Positions 5,153 to 5,155 of a DNA stretch of 5,155 nt are shown here, piece by piece. Source of the stretch: Pseudomonadota bacterium (GTDB lineage Bacteria > Pseudomonadota > Alphaproteobacteria > Rhizobiales > Xanthobacteraceae). The notes beneath the pieces are model-generated. The model was not told where the DNA came from, ran no database searches, and saw only the letters and a list, made by a program, of their open reading frames with translations. Made by a program: the position numbers and the translations under genes. The stretch covers positions 1 through 5,155 of the forward strand of contig JAEYTQ010000184.1 in NCBI GenBank assembly GCA_023433965.1, written 5' to 3'. Every line of letters begins with the position of its first letter. Position 1 is the first letter of the stretch.

Positions 5153-5155
5153 TCT

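Larger units (their letters stand above)
4847..5155. other. Gene-free 3' region rich in hairpins, palindromes and an outward promoter
   Basis: No open frame here has a ribosome binding site and plausible protein composition. Instead the stretch contains three successive hairpins (4879-4902, 4906-4920, 4933-4962), a larger imperfect hairpin (5005-5042), two palindromic sites (5050-5061 and 5074-5088) and a rightward promoter (5082-5110). The left half is the likely 3' end of the barrel/small-protein transcript. The right half is the control region of a gene or RNA that begins at or beyond the window edge. Confidence 0.7.

Noticed and set aside
5150..5155. ATG TCT at the right edge as the start of a downstream gene
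   Set aside because: The G-rich run directly abuts the ATG, leaving no spacing for a ribosome binding site, and only two codons are visible.

Overview
The window reads as a GC-rich alphaproteobacterial chromosome segment, probably Bradyrhizobium or a near relative. The clues are base composition and codon use, the TTG(A/C)-N6-(G/T)CAA (FixK2-type) motif upstream of one gene, and the mix of stress and micro-oxic genes. This placement is an inference; no phylogenetic marker gene is present.

Left end (1-568): the last 14 codons of a plus-strand gene that looks like a Bax inhibitor-1/YccA-family membrane protein run in from outside the window. Facing it on the minus strand is a complete 167-residue DUF1269 protein, with a GC-rich hairpin at the convergent junction. 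A 350-bp divergent intergenic region (569-918) follows. It holds a perfect 12-bp palindrome and a small hairpin but no convincing consensus promoter.

Centre (919-3640): a two-gene operon of an APC-family arginine:ornithine-type antiporter (arcD-like) and a complete arginine deiminase with all catalytic residues (arcA), 25 bp apart. The catabolic ornithine carbamoyltransferase (arcB) and carbamate kinase (arcC) that normally complete the pathway are not next to it. As seen here the unit would import arginine and release citrulline plus ammonia. ATP formation would need genes elsewhere.

Right (3641-4846): after 124 bp containing a FixK2/FNR-like box comes a 272-residue secreted outer-membrane beta-barrel protein ending in Phe. 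It is followed, almost overlapping, by an 82-residue secreted Pro/Ala- and Lys-rich protein. I recognise neither as a named gene; they look like one transcription unit.

Right end (4847-5155): 309 bp with no supported gene but a lot of structure. There are three consecutive perfect-stem hairpins (the last followed by TTTT, so a likely terminator), a further long hairpin, a perfect palindrome TGATTTAAATCA, an inverted repeat ACCTCA-TGT-TGAGGT overlapping a -35 box, and a strong sigma-70-type promoter (TTGAGG-N17-TATAGT) firing rightward out of the window. The palindrome is centred about 61.5 bp upstream of the predicted transcription start, a classic class I Crp/Fnr activator position. This regulatory stretch is the least ordinary part of the window.
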